Shown in pieces: positions 54,377-64,000 of a DNA stretch of 64,000 nucleotides (position 1 is its first letter; the number at the start of each line of letters is the position of its first letter). The stretch is from Lates calcarifer. Its lineage: Eukaryota; Chordata; Actinopteri; Centropomidae. A program made the position numbers and the translations under genes. Below the pieces are notes generated by a model. The model searched no databases, was not told the origin of the DNA, and saw only the letters and a list, made by a program, of their open reading frames with translations. The DNA is taken from contig NC_066853.1 of assembly GCF_001640805.2 (NCBI RefSeq), positions 24,239,173 through 24,303,172 of the forward strand. Reading direction: 5' to 3'.

Positions 54377-56319
54377 CTGGGGTAAAAATATCAGCGTACT
54401 GTCTTAAAATTATCATCACCATCATCTCATCTTATTTTGACTAAATCTGTCTATGTATGTATGTATGTATGTATCTATCTATCTATCTATCTATCTATCA
54501 TTATCATGATAAATCAAATCAAATAATTATTTCTTTTAAGTTTAAATTCAGATTTTTGCTTCTCAGTGAAAGTTGAAGAAACTAGACAGTTAAAGGTGCT
54601 ATATGTACATTTTTGCTATTGCTACATAGCCAATGTTAGCATTAACAACTGTTTATTTAACAAGAGCTTTAGCCATCATTATGTTTACAAGACAAGAGGC
54701 AAGAACACACCCTCTGGGCAGCAGTATGTCTTCATCCTCTCATATTGTACTGAGGGCAGACTGGACATTACAGTGAATCATCATAAAGTGGTTTCACAAG
54801 ACAGGATGGGCTGGGGCTAGCTAGTTAGCATGCTAACTTCAGTAGAAAAACAGACTAAGAGAGAGAGAGAGAGAGAGAGAAATAAAAACAAAAGAAGATT
54901 CAACATTTGCGCTGCTTTCCACAGCTGGAGACAGCTCTTGGTAAGTATAGGAATGAAGTTTGATGCTGGACTCAGAGCATTTCACCTTGTCTGGTAAGTA
55001 ATAAATATTGGCTATGTAGCAATAGCAAAAACTTACATATGGCACCTTTAATTGTGGTTTTCTTTATGTCAGAACATAATAAACACTTAACAAACACTGG
55101 CGTTTAAGAATAGAAATGAATTGTACCAAACATTTATCAATGAAAATTGAAAATCATTTTATTGTGACATCATTTTTTTAACAATATAAAATTATTATTG
55201 TTATCATTTTATCGCCCACCTCTAACTGAAGGTTTCAGACATTTGTTCTAATGGTTGCTAGATTCTGGTTGCAGGACAGTTTAGATTGTATGAAAGCAAC
55301 TAGAAATTCCACAAGTTCGCTAAGCAAATTCAAGTCAATGTGGCCTAGGAGTCAAGGGCTCTGACCACAAATCACAATGTCCTGAATCTGAGTCTGGCAG
55401 GAGACAATCAGTGTATATCTTTCCCATCTACCCCCCTTCTTCTCCTGCCATCTCTCTCCTGCCAAGTCTATAATAAAGGCATAAAAATACCAAAAAAGGG
55501 AAAAGTACATATTTCCTACCGGAAATTATGGTTTCAATATGGTCTCTTATTATTATTAAAGATTTTCTAAAAACTAATTCTTGTCTTTTTCTTGGTACTA
55601 CAACCAGGCAGCACGATGGAGAGGGTTTCCACTGTACTTTTCTAGGGAACCAATAAAGTTTTAAAGAACTCAGGAATTTTACCTATGTATTGACCAGAGA
55701 GTATTGACTTTGAATTATTTAGTAGAAAATGGCTAACAGTGACTTTTTAGCTTTTTTTTAAATGTCCTGTCATAATAAATAAATAATAAATAAATAAATA
55801 AATAAGATATTAAGACTTAAAGAGAATATATTTTGGAGTCAGGTAGTGGTGGGTCCCAGGTCAGCATTACCCTGGGGTCCCCTCTTTTGCTAAATTTGGA
55901 TTTTGTGGCTCCGGTGACCACCACCATCTGTAGTATCTGTGGCTATAATGTCGGTTGTTTCTTCCAAAGATAAATGATGGCATGAGTCAAAGGCTGCTGG
56001 AAGAAAACTAAAACTCTCAACTTCACAGATAAGTGACTCTCCTACCTTGAGGGCGTCAGTCAGCTCCTTCAGAATAGTTCTGGTCAGCCTGTTTCCGTTC
56101 AGTGCCAGGGTCTCCAGGTGTGGCAGAGAGGCCAGCGTGGGCAGGAGCAGGAGGAAAGCCTCATCCGTCAGCTCGGTGAAACCCAGCTCCAAGCTGATCA
56201 CTGTGGACGCATGGCGCTGTAGGTGAGCACACAGACGCTCCATGTCTCGAGCCGTCAGAGGAATACCAGACAGATCCAACGCCCCGCTGGACAAAGGGGC
56301 TGACAGCACTGCCTTCAGA
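53771..56319 (-). CDS. lrrc75a: Leucine-rich repeat protein of the LRRC75 family, 3' part
   Basis: The last two coding exons are 56319-56046 and 54376-53771. Read in order they give LKAVLSAP, DLSGIPLTARDMERLC, LELGFTELTDEAFLLLLP, LETLALNGNRLTRTILKEL, then VTWIDLGNNVDIFSLPQPF and SLRKRCPKQGNLPTILEFGE. From memory this is a close match to the C-terminal half of human LRRC75A (LRR motifs LxxLxLxxNxL). Its biochemical function is not established. Past residue FGE the protein continues about 150 residues into a Glu/Arg/Ser-rich tail, much longer than the human tail as I recall it. The upstream coding exons were not found between 56320 and 64000 and are probably outside the window. LRRC75B is the alternative name and cannot be excluded. 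Confidence 0.85.
54453..54499. repeat. compound tetranucleotide microsatellite (TATG)n-(TATC)n
   Basis: About five TATG units followed by seven TATC units, in the last intron of the lrrc75a-like gene, starting about 75 bases upstream of the terminal exon. Confidence 0.96.
54594..55047. mobile_element. 454-bp TTAA-flanked MITE in the lrrc75a last intron
   Basis: The left end starts AGGTGCTATATGTA and the right end (reverse complement) AGGTGCCATATGTA. Over about 42 bases only three differ; the shared core is TTTTTGCTATTGCTACATAG. An exact TTAA lies on both sides (54590-54593 and 55048-55051), the target of piggyBac- and Kolobok-type transposases. A (GA)12 tract lies inside at 54857-54880. Confidence 0.82.
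55339..55497 (+). mobile_element. tRNA-derived SINE in the lrrc75a last intron
   Basis: TGGCCTAGGAGTCAAGGGCT resembles an A box and CTGAATCTGAGTCTGG a B box. A pyrimidine-rich body and the tail CTATAATAAAGGCATAAAAA follow. The tail matches the minus-strand SINE at 19994-20155. Confidence 0.7.
55773..55805. repeat. (AAAT)n short tandem repeat
   Basis: Imperfect AATAAATA units in the lrrc75a last intron. Confidence 0.9.
56046..56319 (-). CDS. lrrc75a: lrrc75a-like penultimate coding exon (LRR core)
   Basis: The acceptor is TGTCTGTCTCCAG, then one base completing a codon split in phase 2, then 91 codons from LKAVL to TDALK. The donor is GTAGGA in phase 0. It carries two leucine-rich units, LELGFTELTDEAF and LALNGNRLTRTI. 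Confidence 0.88.
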
Positions 56320-57539
56320 CTGGAGACAGACACATGAAAAAAAAATATTAAAGCCGATGAGTTTTTCAGAGCCAGCAATGAGTATGTTGGTTTGTAGGTG
56401 ATAGTAGCTCTTGGCTGGAAATTATTCACTGCGAAGAACCTGGCATGCAGTGCATTAAACAATTAATTAGTTCATTAAATAGACTTCACTGTTTATCTCT
56501 TTGAATACTTACTCTGATTTACGCAGCCAGTTTTGAGTTTTGCCTCTAAATGTTACACCCTGGCCCAACACAGACAGCACTTCTAGCTGGTAATATTCTA
56601 AATTACAGGTACAATAAATACACTTTCTTGTAAATTATTTTTGGTGTTGGTCAGTCAGGTTAACAGGATGTAGAGAAAATGTGTGACAATAACAATCACT
56701 TACACCACTATTTGACCAGTTAGACCAGTTAAAAGTTTCTCGCTCTCTACCAAAAATAAATCCTAGATTTGGCAGAGAACTAACTGAGCTGAGCACAAAG
56801 GGCTGATCTGGGGTCTGGTCCTTAAAATAGAAGAACACAGAACAGAAGTTTAAGCTTAAAATTGCACCTGTGAAACACAGTGGGCAATGTTAATTATCAT
56901 CACAACTGACACACAGTTGACTGTGAGGCTTATGAATACACAGGCACACAAATTAGGATGCCTTAATCAGGACACTGAGAAACAAGCAACTGTGGTACAG
57001 ACTGTTGGATTCAACTATTATCATCAGTTGACAGCTGAATATATTTATTTATTCACATACCAGAGACCAGTGAAATCTAGGCCAGAGCAACCCAAAGCAA
57101 AGCAGGGTCAAATTTACCCCCCCAAAAAAGTTTTACCCACAGTCATCTGTCACCATGTTATATATTTGGTTTGAAGTTTGGGGGCAAAGCATGCAACAGC
57201 TTGTCAAACTACCAACCTCATCTATTCATGTGTCTCAGTAAGCTGTGACAGTGTGACAGTGAGCTAGCATGCACAATACTATGACCTTGAATTCAGAAAT
57301 TAACTGATATAAATGGGATTCATCACATCATTGATTTTAATTAATTTTACCACTGTATACTAGAGCATTTTGTTTGTTTGTCTGAATCAAGGGCAGGTTA
57401 ATGAGCTGTCTGACTTTGGTCTCTCCTCTGCCTACCTGTTGCCAAACCTAATTCTGTCCAGGTAAACCTTATTTTACCCCAAAAACCACTTGTTGACTCT
57501 GCCTCTGGGTCCACACTGGTTACCAGAGATCAGAAAGTA
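56320..57539. other. lrrc75a: intron of the lrrc75a-like gene
   Basis: This begins the intron upstream of the LRR exon. I looked for the expected conserved upstream exon of the LRRC75 family on the minus strand and did not find it here or further right. Confidence 0.45.
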
Positions 57540-57845
57540 GAAGAAAGTACTGAGATCTAGTTAGTTAGAAATTAAAAGTAATGGTACAATACATCAAGGT
57601 AAGTACTGAATATTAGCATCAAGATGTATTATATGTATGTATATGTAAGTATCAAAAGTAAAAGTACTCATTATGCAGTGTCAGTGGTACATTATATTAC
57701 TGGATTATTATTACTGATTACTGTTAATGCACCATTTTATCCTGTAGTTGGTCAAAGTACAACTAATTTGTACTATTTTATACACATCTCATATCTGTAC
57801 ATAAGATGCTTGAGTAAATGTATTTAAATACATAAGTACTTACAC
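57540..57845. repeat. internal fragment of the GTGGTGG-ended repeat family
   Basis: GTATCAAAAGTAAAAGTACT followed by CATTATGCAG and later TTGAGTAAATGTATTTAAAT are modules of the same family as 25981-27580. Confidence 0.6.
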
Positions 57846-58618
57846 TACAAGAAAAAAAAGGCCCAATGAAACACAGTTACCTTTTCTCTTTCCTTTTTGT
57901 GCAGCTAATACTCTACCAAGCCAACACTGACTCACTTTATAAAACTGGGATTAGAACAGGATACCCATTCTACTTTCACTGCCACACAACACACCTAACT
58001 GTGGCACATGTGACATGTTTAGCATGTGGGTATCCAGTTCTGAACACAGCCTGCTTGTTCTGGTCAAATCTGCCCACCTATCAAAATTCTGTTTCCCTCT
58101 GACTCTGACAAACAAAATGAAAAGATAAAAAGAAATGCCTGTGCTGACAAAATGTCATATTCTTAAATTAAAAGCTGTGCAGCTGCATTTTTCAGCCTCA
58201 CTCTGCTATTGCCATGACAGAAGCACGTTAACAGTCTGGATACAGTAACTGTAACCCTTTTCACATCACTCTTGTGTTTTGTCTTTTATGGACATTTCTC
58301 TCTGTGATAGGATTTGAAGAACCACACAGTCTGTGTTCATCTGCAGTTACATGCATCTCCAGTGCAAATGTGACTGAAATGAGACTCCGATAGAGGTTTC
58401 TACATCAATAAACAATAAATACCCCAAACGTATTACTTGTACTCCACTATTTAGATCCCTGTATTCATTCATGTTTTGGTCACCTGAGAGAAGCAGAAAA
58501 CACAACCTTGACTTATTATCACCTTAGAAAGTTGGCAAAACCAATATGTTAGCAAACACTGGCATATTTACATTTCCAGTCAAAATCCAGGTTTTGACCT
58601 CCTCCTTCCCTTATGTCT

Positions 58619-58626
<8 letters not shown>

Positions 58627-58668
<42 letters not shown>
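58627..58668. repeat. (TA)n microsatellite
   Basis: About 21 TA units between TGTGTG and CACATACATATA. Confidence 0.97.
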
Positions 58669-58674
<6 letters not shown>

Positions 58675-59032
58675 CATATATAAAACTTAGACACTTCTTG
58701 CAAATTCAAATGAAATGAAAAAAGCACCTTGAGGCTGATGAGGCTACCCCCCACTGTCTGGGTAAGTGGTCTAAAACCACTTCCCACAGAGGCCCTGGGG
58801 ATTTGTAAACCAGCCCAACTCTATGCAGCAGGCCATTTCCTCCTGTCTAAGAGAAAGTGTGCTAATTAGTTAACACAGCTGGTGCAGTGATGCCCTCAGC
58901 TCGCTGTTACACGTGGTTTGAAATCACTGATCTAATCGTTATAGCTCATATTCTCCTCCCATGCTCGGCTGCTCCTCCCCTCTCCCAGGCCAGCTCCTTC
59001 TGTCTTGGAGTAAGCGTTTCTCTGCACTCACA

Positions 59033-59034
<2 letters not shown>

Positions 59035-59095
<61 letters not shown>
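59035..59095. repeat. (CA)n microsatellite
   Basis: About 30 uninterrupted AC units. Confidence 0.97.
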
Positions 59096-59097
<2 letters not shown>

Positions 59098-59869
59098 GTG
59101 GCTTTATTTGATTCCAGAAAATAACGTTATACACATCTCAAACTGCAGATTGTCTTTGTCTGATGTGTTATCAGCATGGGGAATGTTTGGGGACTTTCCC
59201 ATAAGTCACCCCTCCTCCTTTACCCAGACTAGCTACCATTTCCAACAGCACTCCGCCCTGCACATTTTGAAGCAATAAACAAAAAGAGGCAGGACTAGAA
59301 GTTCGCAAATAAAAAGCAGATGAGATGCTGGGAGAGCTCAGGATGCATTTGGCTTAAGACCAGAATCCCACGCTACAGAAAGAGACACACACCCACTTTC
59401 GAATGGAGGTCATCCACCCATGTCTGGACAACAACCAGTGGGATGGTGGGATTGAGGGCTAGAGTATGTCATCTGTGACATACATGGATATAAATTTACT
59501 ATTTATGCTTATGTGATACTGTTAGTTTGCAAATGATACATCAGAGGTTCAGTTAGTTACTGTTGCTACATTCCTGCACATTAGCAGTGATAACGAAGGC
59601 AGATTTAATACTCTGAATTCTTAGTAATTGCAAACTGTGGGTCTGTGATTTTAGACAGAGGTAGAAAAAGCAGGCTTCTCATTTCAAGCTAGTGACTGTT
59701 GAATTTACTGGCCTAAATGACAGTAATCACTGACAGATTTAATCAGCTGTAGTTAACTAGCTTATTAAGCTAACAATGCGTCCATGAGCTGGTTAAACAA
59801 GACTGACCTGAGTAACTTTTTAAGGAGCAAAGTCTGGTGATGTAGTGAGAAGGTCAGGGTGGATGGATG

Positions 59870-60340
59870 GGACAGCAAAACATCTGACTATGACATTGAA
59901 GACTGCTGTTTTTTCTGGTTCCAATTGTTTTTTCTCCTAGCCAAGACCACGATTGTTAACCATGTGTTTATTATTGTGACCATGATCACAAAGTTCCTCT
60001 AACCTTAACAAAGTGGTAATTTTAAACCAAACCACAATGTTTCCTAAACCTAACCAAATCCTGTTTGTGCCCAGACCTTAACTGTAGTGTTGTCACATCA
60101 AGGCTGTCAGCTCATACAACACTTCAGTGTGTTGTTCTAAGGGGCATGGATGAACAACATAATTTGTCATTTAACCCTTTAATGCATAGTGGTCACTACA
60201 GTGGACAGCTATTATTATTATTTCTTGTATATGCATGGGTTTTGATGGTAGATTGGCACATCAGCCACCAGCTAGAGTGTTGTTCCATACACTTCCACCC
60301 ATTGGTCAGTCAATGAAAGTCTAACACAAATTTCTCAAAA
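59870..60340. repeat. probable teleost interspersed repeats
   Basis: CTAACCTTAACAAAGTGGTA and CCTAAACCTAACCAAATCCT, then AACCCTTTAATGCATAGTGG and TCACTACAGTGGACAGC, are strings I recognise as recurrent in fish genomes. Boundaries and families are uncertain. Confidence 0.45.
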
Positions 60341-62360
60341 CCAAGATGGCCGACAGATGGCCAGATATGCTGAGCAGCTCAAGCCATTCATTATTTATGT
60401 TGTGGTCACTTTTTTCCTTTCCCTCATTTCTTGGGCCTGAGCAGAACATGGTCTGGTATGGTCTAAGAGAGTATAACACTGATCTATTACAGTGGGATAA
60501 AACATGGACCGGAAATTTCCAGCAATCTATTTTGAATCAAATAGGATCATTCAGGCCCAAAGTTTCCATGCTGATGATCAGATTACCTGTGGGCCTTTAA
60601 TTATCACATTGAAGAAATAATATCTTGAAAGTCATGAGCTACTCCTCCACTTATCCCCAAATATATAGACTGTATATAGACACAGCAGGGACTTGGTCAG
60701 AGTCTGGATTTCACATCACACCTTTGAAAATATCACTTAAGTCTCTGCTCATCTTAAGGTCATGCATAGTCTTCTCTCTCTGCTTGATCTTTTCCTCTGA
60801 GAGATCTGAAACCACCCACTTGTTTCCTGCAACAGACTGGCAAGGTGAAATCAGGTGAAAGTGGCCGCTTTTCACCAGTGCCATTCTCTTCACACATGAA
60901 CTGTGTATGTAAGATTTAATCATTATGGTCTGAACACGTGGTGATGGCTTCAAATTCTGTCTGTATTTCTCCTCTGCTCTCCTGCCTGTGTCTCTGACTC
61001 CAGAGATCATTTATCGCCCAGTCAGCCTGTGTGTGCACACCAGAGACGCCAAGTCTCCTTTTGCCTCCTTTCCTGTTCTGTGACAGTGGAGGTGAGAAAA
61101 CACCCTCTTCGCCATCACCTCCTGTGCAACAAGGGTTACAAAGGTAGTGTGATGGGTTCATGTCTGCTAGACTGTGTTACTGTTAATCCACCATAAACGA
61201 GCGAGAGCAACATTTTATCTTAGGTGCAGAACTATTTTTTGTCTCAGTGGACAGTGTGTGTTGTATTTAAAGAGGCATCACTAACTCCACTGCAGACATC
61301 TTGCCCAGTATCTAATCGTGTGCCATTGGCTGCTGCATTTATGCTCAGTCAGATTTCAAGCAATCACTTCAGCATCTGATTACACTGATAAGGCCAACTT
61401 CAACCACAGAGAAACCGGCTGTTGGAGTGTTCAGGTGGAAGAGAATCCTGCAAACACATCCTTCCCAGTGACACTGGGACCATCTGTGTATCAGCTTCAT
61501 CATCTCCTGCTTTAACACTCATGTCTATTGTCCCCTCTTGTCCAGGTGACCCACATGAATATCTTTCTGGTGTAATTTACCAAGTGGCTCCAAGCAGCTG
61601 AAATTCATGTTGGTTTTGTTGGTTTAGTTCCTTTGAATGAAGGCTGAAATTGGGAGTCAGTGCAACATGTTCCTATTGTGAGATTTGGGGTACTTCTTAA
61701 ATGTGATTCTAGAAATACAAGAATAATCTACTTTTAATTACTCTGAGGGCTATTTACTGTGTGGTACAGTCTCACCACATTCATTAACCCCCGTAAAAGA
61801 AAAACAGGCAGCTGTATTTTTTTTGGGGAAAAAAGCTGTTAAATCCTTTGTATGTTACTCTCCCAGCACCAGCTAAGACTTGAACGCCCTGCAAAGAAGG
61901 AAAAATAAAATATGAATATTGACTTATTTTTCTTACATTCAAGCACTGAATAAATTTCTAATATGATTTGAGATGCCTCATAATTCCTCTAATCAAAATC
62001 TAATGCCTTCTCATTGGTCATAATAAATGTATGCGTCCAGTTCTGCCCAGGTGTCAATTACACCTGTAACATGACTGATCAGGATGTGAGCAGGGTGTTT
62101 ATATTTGTAATGGCTCGTGGGCTGCTTTCACGTGTTGTTTTGTTCCCTGTGTAATTAATGAATTTGTATCAGCAACTGGCTGACAGTACATTCAGTTCAG
62201 CAGCCTCTCTCTCACCACATCAACGCCCTCCCATAGAGATTTTTCCATGTGGTGACAAATAAATTATGAAATAAACGTTCTTACTGAGTAGGCCCACTGA
62301 ACTTTTTCCTGAAGTGGTCCATGGTACTGACAGGTGTCACCTGATCATGGAATAACCTTT
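60341..62360. other. no supported gene; within or beyond the lrrc75a intron
   Basis: Short frames occur on both strands, but none shows a family motif together with splice context. Confidence 0.45.
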
Positions 62361-62364
62361 TGCT

Positions 62365-62500
62365 GTATTTTTAGCGAATCAACTGTCACTGAAAAACGAC
62401 TGAAACTGTTATAAAAGTTGTAATTTATAAAACAGTTGCCATTTAATTTTCTGTCAATTAACTAACTGATTAATTGAATAATAGTTGCAGCTCTAAACAG
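62365..62500. mobile_element. fragment of the AT-rich hAT-like MITE family
   Basis: CTGTCAATTAACTAACTGAT and TTAATTGAATAATAGTTGCA then GCTCTAAA match the right end of the copies in crk intron 2. Confidence 0.55.
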
Positions 62501-64000
62501 CAACTATAAAGATTAGTATATCGTATATATACTAATAAGATGTTGTGTGCAACTGGGGAACTTGGAACTTGTTTTGATGTTTTTCTGTTTCCCAGTAGCC
62601 ATTAATGGAGCAGTATATTCTGAGCTGTCCTGTCCACAAGAGGACCCCTGCTACTGTCCACCAATAGGAAGCTGTACATGTAACATAAATAAACCAACAT
62701 ACTGTTTTGAACAAAAGGATTTCAGACACTGAAATTTTAGCTTAATGATATGAAGAAGAAACCCAACTGTGACTGAAGCAGTTGTCTTCTATTCACTCAT
62801 TCATCTGCAACATACACTGAGAACAATTGAGAGTTGCTCTGCACAAAGTGTCTTTATCTGTGTCAGGCAGCACTGGGGCTCAGCGGGTAATACCATTATT
62901 CACACAGTGACAAGAGGTCACTGGTCACACTGAGACACAAACAGATGACGATGTTGTATTGTGGAGGAGGCTGGGCTGCAGATGGAAATGGTGAACCATC
63001 AGTCCTACTTTATCTGATTCAAATGTACTTATGTATTCATATTCAGCCATGCCAGCACATTCAAAGTATGACTGGTGTGACACTATGTCACCATACAGCT
63101 GTGAGCTTTATATCACAGACAGACAGCAAAGGTTACATTTGAATTTCTTTGCTTCCACAGTTCTGTATATGACTGTGTTGCATAATGCAAGAAGAATGTT
63201 CAGCATAATCTGCCTGAATCACCTTTTCCACTCTTTTATCATCTCCAACTCACACAACATTGCTGGTGGTCCTGTCATAATCTCATATATTTTTAGAAAT
63301 GGGTGTTTCATTGTTTTCCCTGTTCTCTGTGTGCCATGAACACACAGAGGTATTGTAAAGCCAGCAACTGCCTCGGAGTAACAGTGGTGTTCAGTAAGGC
63401 AGGGCACAAGTGTATGATTTGGGACCTAGGATGAAGGGCAGAGAGAATGATTCAGAGGAAGTCCAGGGAAAAAAAAGATTTGGATTAAAATGAGAAAAAA
63501 GGATAAAGAAGATGAACCTAAGTGCTTTTGAAGTGCTTGGATTAGTTTTGAAATGTCATTATCACCACAAGTTCTAGCCTGCATGAAGACTGACCTTAAT
63601 GTTAATGTAACTAATTTTACCAACTGTGAGCACATGGACCTCGTTTATGTAGGACTGCAAACAGTGTCAAAAGTCCTTATTCAAGTGGAGGATAAATATG
63701 AATTTAGCTGCCTCTTTTATGTAATATAATACAGGTCCACTCAGTCTGTGGGTAATAGTCAAGAGGGAGAAAAAAGGCCTTGTTCTGAAGAAAGCAGCAT
63801 GGCAATGAATTAAACACCACAGGACACAAATCAGCAGGGAAATTATGGACATAAAGAGGGATTTACACTGGCAACAATAACAAAGGAAAATGGAGGGACA
63901 ACAGGAAGACAAAAGGGATGACAGAGGAAGACAAAAAAGAGGCAAAAGCTGTGGTCCTGCTTGAAGAACAAATCCACTCTGAAACTGTTCTGCTGCACTT
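62501..64000. other. no supported gene
   Basis: I see no exon of the lrrc75a-like gene, no RNA gene and no clear repeat boundary in this final stretch. Confidence 0.45.

Noticed and set aside
60170..60600. Possible piggyBac-like element starting TTAACCCTTTAATGC
   Set aside because: The right end (GTGGGCCTTTAATT) does not form an inverted match with the left end, so element boundaries are not supported.
60711..61010. Minus-strand 99-codon frame with VVSDLSEEKIKQREK, which looks helical
   Set aside because: It does not match the missing lrrc75a exons and has no clear splice borders or known domain.

Overview
The window looks like a piece of a teleost fish chromosome, probably percomorph. It has AT-rich intergenic DNA, long CA microsatellites, spliced vertebrate genes and many degenerate interspersed repeats of types common in bony fish. 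I see no bacterial operon, CRISPR array, rRNA gene or tRNA gene.

Three protein-coding genes can be supported, all on the minus strand. (1) A complete 14-3-3 epsilon gene (ywhae) has six coding exons between 36136 and 25675 and encodes 255 residues. (2) A complete crk adaptor gene has three coding exons between 46717 and 41075 and encodes 315 residues (SH2-SH3-SH3, the CrkII form). (3) The 3' half of a leucine-rich-repeat gene of the LRRC75A/B family, most like lrrc75a, has its last two coding exons at 56319-56046 and 54376-53771. Its 5' exons were not found and probably lie beyond the right edge. CRK lying just upstream of YWHAE on the same strand matches human 17p13.3. Both proteins read phosphorylation state: 14-3-3 binds phospho-Ser/Thr proteins and Crk binds phospho-Tyr docking proteins. 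There is no evidence that they form one functional system here.

Layout. 1-11 kb: no recognised gene; a decayed L2-type LINE fragment, a 325-bp hAT-like MITE and a small TIR element. 11-12.4 kb: CpG-retaining segment with a likely minus-strand promoter and noncoding first exon of an unidentified gene running left. 12.4-24.4 kb: gene-free and repeat-rich, with CA tracts, a hAT-like element, oppositely oriented retroposon tails and a SINE nested in another repeat. 24.4-36.3 kb: ywhae, whose 6.1-kb last intron carries three transposon-derived units. 37.6-47.1 kb: crk, with a long predicted 3' UTR containing a MITE and three related AT-rich repeat copies in intron 2. 47.1-53.7 kb: intergenic, with a foldback MITE and three speculative mini-exons. 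53.7-64 kb: lrrc75a-like gene and its introns, with a TTAA-flanked MITE, a tRNA-derived SINE and other repeats.

I found no convincing new multi-gene system. The items most worth checking are the unassigned promoter at 11.6 kb, the divergent 14-3-3 epsilon copy, the mini-exon trio at 48.2-51.0 kb and several transposon insertions with intact ends. Names of repeat families and comparisons with human proteins are from memory, not from a search.
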